From Brachionus koreanus (lineage: Eukaryota; Rotifera; Eurotatoria; Ploima; Brachionidae), in assembly GCA_016987375.1 (NCBI GenBank), contig PJRA01000172.1:2067-66066 (forward strand): a stretch of DNA of 64,000 nt, given 5' to 3'. Under the pieces are notes generated by a model. The model ran no database searches, was not told where the DNA came from, and was given only the letters and a program-made list of their open reading frames with translations. This document shows, in pieces, positions 1 to 13,108 of the stretch; the first letter of the stretch is position 1; each line of letters begins with the position of its first letter. Position numbers and translations under genes: made by a program.

Positions 1-1339
1 TCTAAAAATACTACCACAGCACTGAATCCCTTATTCAAGGCCTCAGTAATAATATCTAAGTTTTCAAGCAAGTTGGTTACACAGGATTTACCACGCATAA
101 ATCCATGTTGATGGATAGAAAGTAATTTGTTTTCAGATAAATGAATTACCATTTCATCTCTAATTAGCTTCTCCATTATTTTTATTAGTATTGATAAATG
201 CGATATTGGACGATAGTTTTCAGGATTTGTTTTGACACTTTTCTTCTTGTATACTGGAGTAACATTAGCTCTTTTCCAACATGCTGGTATCACACTAGAC
301 TCGAAAGATAACTTGAACAGAAAAGACAGCGGTTCACATAATACATCACTGCACTCTCTAAGTACATATGGATGTATGTCATCAGTGCCTATTGATTTGT
401 TTCTGTCCAGCTCATCAAGTCTCTTTTTTATTGCACTTGGACTAAAGACCAAATTTGGATTTACTATGCAATTTACTGGAGTTCTTAAGGGGAACTCTAG
501 TTCGCTATTTAACTCATCATCCGCTTTAAATGAGTTGAAAAAATGATCATTTAGACATTTTGCAATATCATTGCCTTTAATCAATTGATTTCCAAATTTA
601 TCAGTCAGCGATCTAATTTTGATCTTTACATTTTTTTTGCTATTCACATAGGAGAATAGCAACTTTGGATTCGATTTACACTTATCGATTATTGACTTTT
701 CATAGAGTGTATGAGCTAACTTGACCAGCGCTTTATCTTTTCTAGCTTGCTTGTAGAATCTATATTTTAGCTCTTGTTTGTTCGCTGTAGAAGCTCCTCT
801 ATATTTGGCAAAAGCCCTGAATTTAAGTTGACATGCTTGTTTAATATCTCGGTTGAACCAAATAGGATTTTTTTTTCACTCCATCTACCAACACTCTTTT
901 CTCAGGTATATTCCTTAGTATTATCTCATTGTACTTGTCTTGAAACAGCTCACAACATGTTTCATCATCTGCATTTCTTCCGTTTAGTAGCTCTTACCAG
1001 TCGACTAAGCTAAAATCATCTCGAATTCCCACATAGTTACCTTTCCTATAATTTAGTCTTCTAATCATTTTCGTGTTAGTTTTGACTCCATTTATAAATA
1101 CTCCGAATATCAAATTAAATGGAGCTTCATTTTTTTAGTGCACCCAATCGGTGGAATAATGTCAATATTGTAAATGATATCCGGATCATCAGCAATGACC
1201 AGATCAAGAACATTATCGCCGAAAGTAGGTTCAATAACAAACAGATGCAAAAAACAATCATTTAGTACTTCTAAAAACTCTTCACTTGCCTTGCATCCAC
1301 TCCCCTTACGTTCATTTTTAAAGACTTGGTTATGCTTTT
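1..1339 (-). mobile_element. 5'-truncated, decayed non-LTR retrotransposon (endonuclease end plus RT N-terminus)
   Basis: Read on the minus strand, this is the C-terminal end of an APE-type endonuclease (NVLDLVIADDP, PPIGCTKK), then the linker (NPIWFNRDIK), then reverse transcriptase blocks: NKSIGTDDIHPYVLRECSD, CWKRANVTPVYKK, NPENYRPISHLS, QHGFMRGKSCVTNLL. The window edge falls just before the first catalytic Asp block (reading VVVFLD). The pattern is that of CR1/L2/Jockey-like elements. The copy is dead as read: an in-frame TAA lies at 994-996 and an A-run at about 1132-1138 breaks the frame. The reading frame ends near 1339 with no endonuclease N-terminus, which is the 5' truncation usual for LINE-type insertions. 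Its 3' end is outside the window, so membership of the same family as the tails at 28 and 34.6 kb cannot be tested here. Confidence 0.9.
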
Positions 1340-1621
1340 ACATTTACTTATAAACAATTTATTTTTAATTTGATTTTTTCAGCTTTTGCCCGCAGCCTTA
1401 ATTTCAAACAAATAAACTGTATATACATAATTTTAAAGCAATTTTTCTTTCTGTTTATTTATTGCTTTTATTCTTGTTTACTGATATTAATGAATTTTAG
1501 TATTTAGTATCCCTCAGTTTCAATAATCTTTTAAATTATTCATTTTTTTATTCCAATTCTTTTTTTGTTTTTTTAACTGATTTGTTACTATTTTATCAAG
1601 TTTTCAAGTACTTGACAATAA

Positions 1622-3605
1622 ATGGATTTAAAAAGCAATCAGGACGATATTGATTGGTCATCAATGCACAATCGAATACTACCTAAGGAAAAATTAATTA
1701 GTCTCGAACAATTTTATAATCTTACTATGATCGAGAAGAAAAACAAAATTGGATCATCCTGTGAATTCGAATTAGACACGGCAGGTATTTAGCATTCATT
1801 TTTTTTTAAATTTAGTTTTCATAATATATTTAGTATTGTTTAAATCATTTTTCAATAAAAATCACATCAAAATTTTATTTTTATTTCAAAATATTCACAA
1901 ATTCATTTAGAATTAACATTTTTTGTTTTGGACAAAATTATAAATTCATATAACACTTACTCACATATTTAAATGTAAATATGTTTTATTCTTATTGAAA
2001 TTTATTCAGAAAGATTCTTTAAAAATTTTTTAAATCCTAGCTTATTTTAAGTAAAAGATTTTTAATCAAAAAATGAATTTTAAATTTTCAAAATATTTTT
2101 TTTTGCTTTTTAAAACTGATCTAGTTAGTTTTTTTTTGGTTTTATTTAAGGGAAAAATTTATAGTTATTTAATCGTTTTGTATAAATTGATTGTTTACTT
2201 TATTCGAAAATATTGAAAAATACTCTTTTTATCATTTTATATTATTTTTAGTCTATAAATTTTTTTTATCATTATAATTAAATTCTAAAGCAATTACTTA
2301 TTGCTTGCCTTTTTTTGATTACATAACCTTTATTTTTAAGATAAAAAATTTAATTCTTTTTTATTTTTCAACAAAATCTTATTTCGATTTTTAAAAATGT
2401 TTTTCGTTTTTAAAGGGCCTTTTGCTTGTACTAACAAAAGCTTGAACGATCCAGTCTTGAACCCAGAATTATCTGATACAAAGACATCGAATTTGCGAGT
2501 AGATCATTATAATTTTATTAATAATTATCAAACTAAACAGAGTAAAGTCAGAAAAAACTTGAGTCAATATCAACCATCGGCTAAAAATCGCTCTAAATTG
2601 AGCTTTAAAGGAACACATTCATTTCAAAATAAAGATGACAAAAAACCTGTTCTTCAACTGCAAAATCACAATTTAGTTTTTATGAATCCGTCAAACTCCC
2701 AATCAATGGGAGAAAGAAAACACAATCGTTCAGCTTTAAAGAATAAAATATTTACTTTGCAACCTGATTCTATACTTGACCAGGAGTCTAAGCTGAGTAG
2801 AAATCCAAAATTGACCTTTTTAAAACGCTATGTGGCCAACAATAGCAAAAATGGCCCTTCTCAATTTTATGATGGCCACTGGGGTAACCATGCTCATGGT
2901 GAAATGAATACATTTAATTCGTCTACAACACCAGGCCTTGAATCAAAATTTTCCGAACACAATGAAAAAACTCCGTCTAATACATTCGGAAATTATATTC
3001 CTTACAATCCAAATCAAGCAAGTTTTAATCCGAATTATAAAGAAAGAGAATTGTCTGTAATTGATTTACAATTGCCGATTAAGAGCAATAATTACTCGTT
3101 TGCACATTCGAGTCAAAATAAGAGCAGAAAATCAGAATTAAATGCAAGTGAAGAAAACATTTTAGCAAACAGTAAACTTAAGAGTTTAAATTACAAAAAT
3201 TCACAATCAAACTCTTCGATTTTAATCGAAAATTTGGACTATTCAAATGTAATTTCTAGAACTAATGACACTCAAAATCAAGCGAATTCAGCTATACAAA
3301 ATAATTTAATACCCGAAATCGATGAACTTGTCAAGTTTAAGACTAAAGATAGATCAAATACATTTTTGAATAAATATCTAATGAGTCAACAGAAAAAAAA
3401 ACAATTGAGTAATTCAAGTAATAAATTGTTCGAAGCCAATTTTAGTCTTAGAAAACTAGCTCCTTTCAAATCACAAACCTTGATTGCTGGCGCTAATGTA
3501 CCAAACAATGTTTTTAGCGGGACCGCTACTAATGAAATCATTATTAATTCAAGTCTAAATAATATATCATCAAATTCGTTGCTTATAAAACGACTAAATT
3601 TCTAA
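1622..3605 (+). CDS. Two-exon gene, unrecognised Asn/Ser/Lys-rich, probably disordered protein
   Basis: Exons are 1622-1784 and 2416-3605, with a 631-base GT-AG intron. Phase 1 at both ends joins the frames exactly, giving 450 residues. Exon 1 encodes a short acidic start (MDLKSNQDDIDWSSMHNR) and stops in frame right after the donor if not spliced. Exon 2 is rich in Asn, Ser, Lys and Gln. It has no signal peptide, membrane segment or cysteine pattern, so a soluble, largely disordered protein is likely. Short segments look more ordered, for example LTFLKRYVANN and TFLNKYLMSQQ. I recognise no family. Its calmer composition and long open frame against AT-rich flanks argue that it is real. More 5' exons cannot be excluded. 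Function unknown. Confidence 0.7.
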
Positions 3606-3766
3606 ATTTTTTCATTTAGTTTAAAAAAAAACTTTAATAGACCATGTAAGTAAACAGGTCATTTTCATAACAAAAGATTAAAAAGATTTTTAAAGATTAG
3701 TTACATTTTTCGATTTATTGAGCAAAATTTATTTCTTTATGTAGCATAAAAATTTATATAACCTCC

Positions 3767-3772
3767 AATAAA
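3767..3772 (+). terminator. AATAAA polyadenylation signal
   Basis: AATAAA followed directly by an A-run, 162 bases after the stop codon of the Asn/Ser-rich gene. Spacing fits a 3' UTR end. Confidence 0.5.
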
Positions 3773-6700
3773 AAAAAAAAAAATTAAATCTAGATTATTT
3801 TCAAAATTTAGGACCTGTAAATTTTAAACAAGATTAGATTAATTAGCTAATAAAGTTTATAATAGTAATTTTTATTTCAAATGCGATTATTTTTTCAAAA
3901 GCAATTCATCATCGAAACAAAACAAATAGTTGAAGATAGGAAATCGAATGCATTCTTTGATTAAAAATGTCGTTCCATCGAGACTTGAACGCCTAAATTC
4001 CATTTTATTTTTTTATTTATTTTTTTTCACCAAAATAGAATATCAATAAAACCATTTTTACAATTTAATATTATAGAAATTTATCAATCATGTTAACCAA
4101 ATAATAATTTGTTAAATTTGACTTTGACTTAACGACATGATACATGTCAATTTTGAATTAAAATAATTAAAATTTAAAATAATTTTAAATGTATCTGACT
4201 TGTTGCAATAATTGATTAATAAAATTACTAAATTACTAATCTTTTAAAGTCAATTTAAGATAACTGTTTCTATTTTTAGCTACAAAAAATTATTTTTTTC
4301 TTCAATATCGTTTAAAATATAAAGAGAAATTGATTTCAGACCTTAAAAAATCTCTAATCTAGAATGAAACTTAGGTAATTAGATACGAGATTAAGAAACT
4401 AATAAATGTGCAATTAAACATGTTAAAAGAAAAAATTATAATTTTAGTACTAATTCAAAGATGGTTACAAAAGAGCTTATAAATGATTGTCTAACGAATA
4501 ACATTGGAAACAACTGGATCAACTAAACCTTTTACCAAAAAATGTTGTTGAAGCAAATTCGTTTAGCTCTTTTAAAACATAGCTTAATGAATAGTTTATG
4601 GTACTCAAACTAGAACTAATGCATAGAACTGTCACACTCTTACAGCTGATCTTGACCTGTTGATTACTGATACTACTAATTTTTATTAACACTTTCTTTT
4701 ATTTAAAAAATAAATCTAATTTCCAAGCTCCATTATTCTTTAGATAGTTTTAAAATTAGCTTTTTTGTTTGAAATATATAATCCAAATCGATATCAAGGA
4801 AACATCTCATTCAATTATTTGTCATTTTTACCTCATTCAATTATTTGGTATTAACTTTGATCACCTTGTATTGGATTAGAATTTTCAAAAAATAATTTTT
4901 TCTTAAGAGAATATGCCTATCTTACACTGGAAATAAAATTATTTTTATTAAAATTATTTAAAAAATATTCAATACCATTATATAATAATTTTTAATTTGT
5001 TTTAATCCAGTTTATTTGGGTAATGAATTTCTCAATCATATTCTACTAGACTTAACTTAGATTGCTTCACTTTCACTTAAAAAAAGTATACTATTAATAA
5101 ACTAAAAAGTCTGTTTTGATTCATTTTCTTTGTTTAGTTTTATTATTTCGTGTTACTTTTCAAATTTTTTTAATAATAAAAATAATATCAAATTTCTTTT
5201 ACGAATGATGTTTGATAATTTTAAATGAATTTCGATCAAAATAAAGATATTTTTAAACTGTTTTATTTAATTGGGAAATGGTTGGTTCAAATGAAAATTT
5301 GATCAAATGTGTTTATATTATTAACAAATAAATTTAACTAAGGAAAATTAAAATTTAGATTTGATAAATTTTAGAATGTTGCACAAAAATCCAAATTTTA
5401 TTAGTAATATTGATATTAGAAATAATTAAAAGAAAAATTCTAAGCATTTTTAAGCTGGCCTAATTTTAAAAAAACATTTTCTTAATGCAAAAAAATCAAT
5501 GAATGAATTTTCTGGATTTCTTTTTATTTTAGATGAATTTAATGGCAACACATTTTTTTTTGGCAGTTTATTATGGTTATTTTTTTATTATTAAAAGATC
5601 AATTTTAAACGAACTTTAAACAGCATTAAGAATTTCTTTACTTAGGTTGATGGTAGTATTTTCCTCAAATATATAAGATCTAGCTATAATTTCATAAAAA
5701 TCATAAACTAAATTATTTAATTAAACATTTTTTTTTGCTGCTAAGTGACTATTGAATAAATATTTTAAGTTGCTGAGCATATGTCAGATTTAAAAAAAAA
5801 TTAATCTAAAAATTGAATTTGAACCTAAACATAATTTTTTTTCTAGCCGAGAAATTATTCTTTGTAATCTTTAGAAAATATCAAGGCATTGATTAATTGC
5901 GAATTCGAACATTTTTTTTATGTTTTAAAAAAATAATTTAAAATTAATCATATCTATTCAATCATCACAAAATTGGAAATAAAAATTTTCAATTCAACAT
6001 TAGTTAAAGATTTAGCGATATATTTGCATTGATTTTTAGCTATACAAACACTTTATTTTAATAACACTTAATGAAAATAATAAATGATTTATTTAATTTG
6101 ATATTTGCAATTTTTGTAGATAAAATCATTTTCTATTAATTTATTTTTTTTCGGCATATTTGATTTTACCAAATTTGATTATATTTTTTTCTAAACTTGT
6201 ACTAAAAGGAAACATTTTATCAAAAATTACACATGAATAGATTGTCATAAAGGATGGTATTAATAATTTATCAGTGTTCAATTTGCCATAAAATAAAAAA
6301 ATAGAAAATGAAATTTTTCTTTAAATTTGATATTATCGAAGACAAGAAGATTTTTAATTTTCGAAAGTGTGGATTGAAAAATTTTGATGTTGCGAATTTA
6401 ATAATGTATCTTTTGGTCAACCACTATATCAGATATATTCGAATTAAATTTAATACTCAATATTAAGTTTCAGAGAAGCTATTTTAAAATTATCTTTGCC
6501 TATAAAATTACAGATTATTTATTATTTATTGCTCAAGCATATACTTAAATTTTTATTTTTTTTTCCATTTCATTATTATTGTTCCACAAATAAATTATTA
6601 TTTTTTGATAGGTTTAGGACCTACAATAGAATATGAACAAAATGGAATAATTTCAATTATTTACTTCTATTTTCTGTTTATAAAATAAATCATTTATTTC

Positions 6701-9700
6701 AAAGTCATTATTTTTGGGTAACCACAAATTTTACCAATTATTTCGCATGGATTGAAATGAAAAAAGCTGTTTTTCAATATTTAAAAAGCTCATTTAGGGC
6801 ATATGTATAGCTTCTGCTCATAAATTGTCAATTATATATATGAGAAAATAGAGGGGCATTTTTTTTCTTAACCTAAAGGGATATATTTTTTTGTGGTATG
6901 ATTAAATGTAGTTGATAATATTATCATAACATAAAAAAAAATATTTTTTTTTCAATACGCTCGCATCAAAATATCTATTAAAAAGTTATAGATATTTTTA
7001 AAGCTTTTATAAAATTTTAACTAAAATAAAAAACATTGTTAGTTTAAAATGACCTAAAATGTAACTTATTCTGAATAGAATATTTAGTTTAGTGCTTATT
7101 ATTCTATAAAATTAAAGTTAGGTTTCATATTAATTTTATTATCTTATTAGAAACAAGTTCATGATTCAAGAAGCTTTTGCGTAAAAATCTCTCAATAGCA
7201 CCGAGTATCCTAAATAGAATCAAGTTTTTCAAATGCAATGTGATATTTTTGAAACTATTCTTTTTTTTTAATTAAAAAAAAATTGATCGGATAATTATTT
7301 GGGAATTTTTTATGATATTTAGGTGTGAAATTAATTTATAGATTGTGAACACTGAGAATTAGAAACAGTACTGGGTTAATCTCATTCGTGTAACAAATCG
7401 TATTAGGTAAATAATTTCAGAAAAAAATCGGTTTATTGACTACTAAATTTAATTAAAGCAGGATTTTATAATTTAATTTTTACTTGTTGACTAAATAAAA
7501 TATTTATTGAATAAAGATAAATTATAGATTTGATAAATAATCATGTTTGAAATTTACTTTTAGACTGTTTGAACGCCTTAATTGAAATATTGTATTTTAT
7601 TTAAAGTTGAAATAAATATTTTGTATTTTTTCTGTTCAAATCTCAACAACACATTTTTTCACCATAAAATATCAATCAAAATTATTAGTCTGATTTTATA
7701 ATCATTAAGATAAAGCCTATTTTACTAGTATAAAAATCGAAGACTTTTATTAAAACTAAATGCTTTTTGGCTCAAATAGCTTTTATGTAATTAGAAAAAA
7801 AAATTGAGTTCGTTTTTTTAGTTAAAAATGACAATTTAATGCAATAATATTAGATTATAACGCAGCAAAAAAGGACAAGATTTTATCAAAATAGTCAAAT
7901 TTTAAATATCGCATGCTTTTGCAAAACAAATTAGATAAAATAGATTAGATAATCGTGGAAATACTAATAAACACGTAAGCCTGCTTTTTAATTGAGAGCA
8001 AGAAAGCTTGAAATTTCCATAAAATATAAATAAAGCTATTTTAAGAATATAAATAAAACTAATCAAATTTTTAAAATTATTCACTGGGTTCCCTCTAATG
8101 GAAGTATTTATATAAGTGGAAGAATACGTTTGTTACTTTGTTTGTTAAATTTTTAATCAATATTTATTTTAGCCTTTAAGCTTCATTATGCGTTACCTCA
8201 ACCTATTGTTTAGCGACAATTTCTTTTATTCATTCTAAATCAATCTTCTAGATTTTACATTTTAGGAAATTATTTTTTTTCTTTAAATATTTTTCATAGC
8301 CACATAAAAAATTTAAGCAAACACTCTCTTTAACAATTCATTTGCAAGTTTACCCCGGATTTCTCATTTGATGATATAACTTACAATGACGCAAATAATG
8401 TTGAAATTTAACATTCATTTAGAATAAAATCTTTAGTTATTAAGTGTTTTTTTTTTATTTTTATTTATTTAACAAATGAATAAGCTTTTTTTGTGTTTAA
8501 TTATTAATTTTCTATTCATTTTTTCATGGATTCAACTAGAATACATTAATTGATATATTACATGTTGACAACTATGCAAATTTAGATCCCAAAACTAGTT
8601 TTCTTCCTGAATATTAACTATTTATTATGTACTGAGATCAGTGTCTTTTAAAAAAGCAAGCATATTTTAAAACTTACAACAGTAATTTAATTTTCAGTCT
8701 ATTAGTTTTCTCTAAATTACGAAAAAAATCGATTTAAAAACCAAAAAAATATCTAAATGTTTATTTGAATTAGTATTTTGAAGATTAATGTTTTGTGACA
8801 ATAAAAATGTTTTTAAAAACGACTTAAAATTTACCTGAAACTTTATCTTTAGAAAGATTATCAAACAAATTTCGTGATAAATTTCCTGCTCTCAAAACAT
8901 AATAACAATTAAAAAAAAAGTTAAAAAAATTTTAAACTATTACGCTTTTCTATTTTCTTTTTTTATTTTTTTTTGAAAAATGTTTGCTATGAATAATTGG
9001 AATTATCTATAAATTCCTTAAATCAAAATAATTATTTGTTAATTATTATTAAGGATTTTTTGCTTTTATTTTAGTATCAAATGTGCATGATTTTAATTAA
9101 AAATTTCCTTTTTTTGGCTAAACAGATTTAAATTTTGAATTAAGGTATTGATATAAATGTTTGATTATTTGCATTCTTTTCATCATTATAAACTAAAAAA
9201 AATAAGCAAAATGGCTTTTTAATTCTATGTGCATCAGATTTGACAAAATCTTTTATCTTAATACATCTTCAATGTCTTTGTAAGTAACTTAATATCAAAA
9301 ATGAAATAAATATTTTGATGACTTTTATAATTTAAATTAAGAATTCTTAAATAATTTGAAGCCAATCTAATCAAGTTCCGTTTTAGTAGAATTCAGGATC
9401 GTTAATTGAGTGAATTAGTTAAAATATTATTGTTATTATAATTAATTAAATTGAAATAATTTTTATTTTAAAAAAACTAATTAAATTTCCTCTTCGATTT
9501 CAAATAAAAGTATTTGTTCCCTATGAATAAAAACAGGCAAGGTGTAATCAGTTAGATTGAATTTCCATTATCTTCTGATTGAATTTTTGTCTGTACTAAA
9601 CCAGTCAAGCAAATGATTACAGAGGATAAATATTTTTAATTTTTAAAGAAAATTTCAAATCCCTCAGAAATTCGAAGTTTCTAAATTAAAAAAATGTTTT

Positions 9701-11808
9701 TTTTTTAATTTAGAAATTTATCTAATAGTTTAATAAGATGCCGAAATAGAAAATATTACTTAGAGAGAAAAAATCTATCAAACAATATATCTTAAATTAT
9801 AAAATAAATTATTCTAAATATTAATTTATATTTAAGTTTAATTTATTTTTCTAATTTTTCTTAATAGACAATTTTTCGCCATTTATTTCTAAAAAAGAAT
9901 TATTACAAGAAAAATTTTATTTAATAGTTGTTGAGTACATATAAATATTTTAAAGCTCAAATGATCCGAGTTCTTAATAGATTTGCCAAATAAATCAATT
10001 GGGAACATCAATGCATTTAATGCAGGCATAAAATAAAAACTTTAATTGTCTTTTTTTTTTTAGTTAGAAAACAAAGAAATTCAAATAATCTTTCACGTCC
10101 AAAGAGTACAATGTTAGTTTGACAAATTTTAAAATTTTGTTTTCCTAATGAACATCTAATCTTACATAAAATATCTGTTTGCTTTGTTTAATTGGATTTT
10201 TTTAGGTAATTCCTAAGGCATTTGCCTAAAATCTCATGTGGCGATTTTAAATATTGTTTTATTCTACTTTTAAATTATGATTTTAAATAAAAAAGATGAA
10301 GGGAATTGATGCAAATGGCTTAAGATTTTCAGAAGATTAATATGTATTTAAATAAAATTATTGATTTATTTGAGAACTTAAAAATCTTTTATGAATGCAT
10401 GAAGGAGTTTTTTTTATTCTACAATCAAGGCCTGAATTTGATTTCTCAATTAGCTATTAAAAAATAATAGAAGAGAATTTATATATTTAATTTTTAATTA
10501 ATAAGTATTTTTAATATAATATACTCAAGCTAATTTAATTTTATTAATTATTAAATACAGACTTATAATTTTTTTTAAGTATAAACGCATAAATCAGCAA
10601 AATTTTACTAGAACAACTCAAATGACAGATAATTTTTGATCAAATTTAATTTTGACTAATAAATAGATACTTTAAATCAAAATTCTAGTCGGAAATTAGT
10701 TGCCCAATTGAAAAAATAAATCAAAATTTTGACAAAATCCAATTTATTTTAGAAAAATATACTAAATACGATAGTGGTTTAGACTTGTAGTAAATTCCAA
10801 TAAACTTAATTAAAAAAAAAAGCATTTTGATTTTTATTTTTCTTTGGTTTCCTACTAATTTTGTTTAGAATTTGGTCAAAAATATAAATAATCAAAAAAG
10901 CATCAATTTTTATTAAGTTCTGAGCCCTGAGAATAAACAAATTCAACCCAAGGGTCTAATTAATATTCTTTTTAGGTACCAAATTTAGATTAAAAATTGG
11001 GTCAAATTTTTCTTTAGAAAAATTTTCATTTACTGTGAAATTAAGGCAGATCGAACTCATTGAGTTATGCTACTTGATTGATACATAAATCGCTAAAACT
11101 TAATTTGTTTCTATTTATTACATAACTTTTTTCCGTTCATGTCAAATGAGCATAAAAAGCAGCAATTTTTCAGTGAAAATTTAGGGTACTTTCGTTTTAT
11201 TGAGAAAATCAAAGATCTAAACCAAAAAGAAAAGATCAATTTGTTTATATTTCTAATTTAAATTGGAAAATAATTATTTTTCATATCAATAATCCAATTA
11301 GTTTAAAAAAAAAATTTTTTTCAGTCATTTATCATATAATATATTTTTTTTGTTCAGGTTTTACTTGAACAATGTAATTTAGATTTAGGTTTTAGGAAAA
11401 AGAATCATCTATCAAGCATTAGATCTAATTTGATAAATATTTCCGCTTAATTTTCTTAAAAAAATTATTTAAATAAATATTTCAGTAATGCATCTTTGTT
11501 TCATCATGTATTGATTCGTTTATTTGGATAATCAGAAATTCTCGTATCAGATAGTTCCCTAACTTTGAGAAAATTTCTCCTAACACGATCGGTCTTTTAT
11601 CTAATTCGAATAGCTTATCTTTTCAGAAAAAAAGATAATTATTTGAATCAATCAAACTTTTGAAAGCTATTAATCAAATAGCTTCAAGATTGTTCATTAA
11701 AATACTAACCCTTAAGTATCGATTTTATACAATTATTTAACTATTTTTAGATAAAAAACAAATATTTAATGAAATTTTCAAGTTAAAATTCGCTAAAATA
11801 AACAAAAT
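3773..11808. other. 8-kb AT-rich gene desert
   Basis: I see no convincing coding exon. Reading frames are short and low in complexity; the longest listed frame, at 7902-8084 on the minus strand, has no family features. The stretch holds A/T runs and one perfect 17-bp palindrome at 9678-9716. Segments near 3985-4055 and 7568-7690 share blocks (TTGAACGCCT, then TTCACCA and AATATCAAT) and may be old copies of one dispersed element. No tRNA or rRNA was recognised. It may contain regulatory DNA for the GPCR downstream, but nothing in the sequence proves this. Confidence 0.6.
9678..9716. repeat. Perfect 17-bp inverted repeat, 5-base loop
   Basis: Left arm 9678-9694 and right arm 9700-9716 are exact reverse complements around TGTTT. 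The arms are almost all A/T, so chance formation in this composition is plausible. Confidence 0.6.
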
Positions 11809-13068
11809 ATGATTACTAATTTGACTAGGAAACTGACTGCATCCAGCAATCATTCAACTATGCTCACTGATGTGGAAAAAATACTAATTGTTGACATAAG
11901 ACTATTTGTTTACGGATGGATTGTTCTTCCAATTGCACTAATCGGTCTAATACTGAATGGTTTTACCGTAGTTGTATTGTTGCATCCACGGATGAGAAAT
12001 TTTTCTACTAATGTTTATCTTACTACACTTTCAATAGCCAACATGGTTTGTCTTTTAAACTTCATTTTTCTCTACTCACTTAGGTACTTGGTATCATACG
12101 AATATTTTATTAAAAATGTTCATCAGCCTTATGTGACTGATATTCATCCGTATGAAAGCTTTATAAATTTCATTTATGGAATCTGGAGTCCTATATTCAC
12201 CACTTTTCAATTGTACGCAATTTACTTGACCGTAGCGGTGACGGTAGATCGATGGATTTATGTCACTTGGCCTCTCAAAGCTGATAGTATTTGCACAATG
12301 AGGAACACATTCAGAGCAGTTGTGTTCATATTTTTATTTTGTTTTATTTACAATTTGCCAAGATGGTTTGAAATCGAGTCATTCGCTCAAGTCTCGGCCA
12401 CCAATCGGACTTACTATCAGGCCCGGACAACTCAATTCGGAAGACACTACATATTTAATCAAATAATGAGAAAATATGGCTACATAATATTTGTGTACGG
12501 TCTGCCTTTTGGTATTTTATTATTTGTCAATATTGGCATAGTGAAAAAAATGATCGAGGCCAAGAAACGAAAAAAAAATCTACTCGGTAAGCATGATCAC
12601 AATAGGCTTTTGATTAAGAACGGAATCAAAACTCAGTATCAAACAAAATGTGCAAAAAATCATAATAAAAAATCATTGATGATACGGTCATCAATTGCTT
12701 CTACTTTTAAAGTTGATCGCAAAATTACACTTATGGTAATGGCAGTTGTTTTGGCATTTTTTATTTGTCAATTTCCTTATTTGATTCTAAACATATTGGC
12801 AACTGCTCATGCCGACGAAAAATGGTTTCACATAACAAAACCTTTTTGCGATTTGCTGGCAGCAATAAATTGTTGTATAAATTTTGTAATTTACTGCTTT
12901 TTTGGTCAAAATTTTCGTGACATCGCCCGAATTGTCTTATTAAATCCTTCATTTAATCCTTACAAAAGAACTCTTTACATTAAAAGTCGAAATGAATATA
13001 TAAAAAAAAACTCATATGTTCATACAGAAACCAAAAATGTTATGGATGCAAATATGGAAAAATTATGA
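11809..13068 (+). CDS. Class A GPCR, FMRFamide-receptor-like neuropeptide receptor
   Basis: Intronless, 419 residues, ATG in the context AACAAAATATG. Seven hydrophobic segments lie at roughly 35-58, 68-92, 117-150, 166-186, 222-243, 307-333 and 342-366. Family marks are: LNGF in TM1 (Asn1.50); TVDRWIYVTWPLKA at the end of TM3, a DRW variant of DRY followed by the WPLKA typical of FMRFamide-type receptors; YNLPRWFE after TM4; CQFPY in TM6 in place of CWxP; and NFVIY in TM7 in place of NPxxY. The N-terminus has Asn glycosylation sites (NLT, NHS). Intracellular loop 3 is long and very basic, fitting G-protein coupling. Oddly, neither the start of TM3 nor the second extracellular loop has a cysteine, so the usual loop disulfide is absent. 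The ligand is unknown; a short amidated peptide is the family inference. Confidence 0.85.
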   Translation: MITNLTRKLTASSNHSTMLTDVEKILIVDIRLFVYGWIVLPIALIGLILNGFTVVVLLHPRMRNFSTNVYLTTLSIANMVCLLNFIFLYSLRYLVSYEYFIKNVHQPYVTDIHPYESFINFIYGIWSPIFTTFQLYAIYLTVAVTVDRWIYVTWPLKADSICTMRNTFRAVVFIFLFCFIYNLPRWFEIESFAQVSATNRTYYQARTTQFGRHYIFNQIMRKYGYIIFVYGLPFGILLFVNIGIVKKMIEAKKRKKNLLGKHDHNRLLIKNGIKTQYQTKCAKNHNKKSLMIRSSIASTFKVDRKITLMVMAVVLAFFICQFPYLILNILATAHADEKWFHITKPFCDLLAAINCCINFVIYCFFGQNFRDIARIVLLNPSFNPYKRTLYIKSRNEYIKKNSYVHTETKNVMDANMEKL

Positions 13069-13102
13069 AATATTAAATGAGCCGACTTTTGTTTTAGTAA
13101 AA

Positions 13103-13108
13103 AATAAA
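13103..13108 (+). terminator. AATAAA polyadenylation signal of the GPCR gene
   Basis: AATAAA 35 bases after the TGA/TAA region ending the GPCR; nothing else in the next kilobase looks coding. Confidence 0.5.

Noticed and set aside
3960..4000. Minus-strand GTTCAAGTCTCG resembling a tRNA T-arm / B box
   Set aside because: The flanking five-base stems do not pair and no acceptor or anticodon arm can be drawn.
7902..8084. Minus-strand frame of 60 codons in the first desert
   Set aside because: AT-driven Phe/Ile/Leu/Lys composition, no start context, no splice partners.
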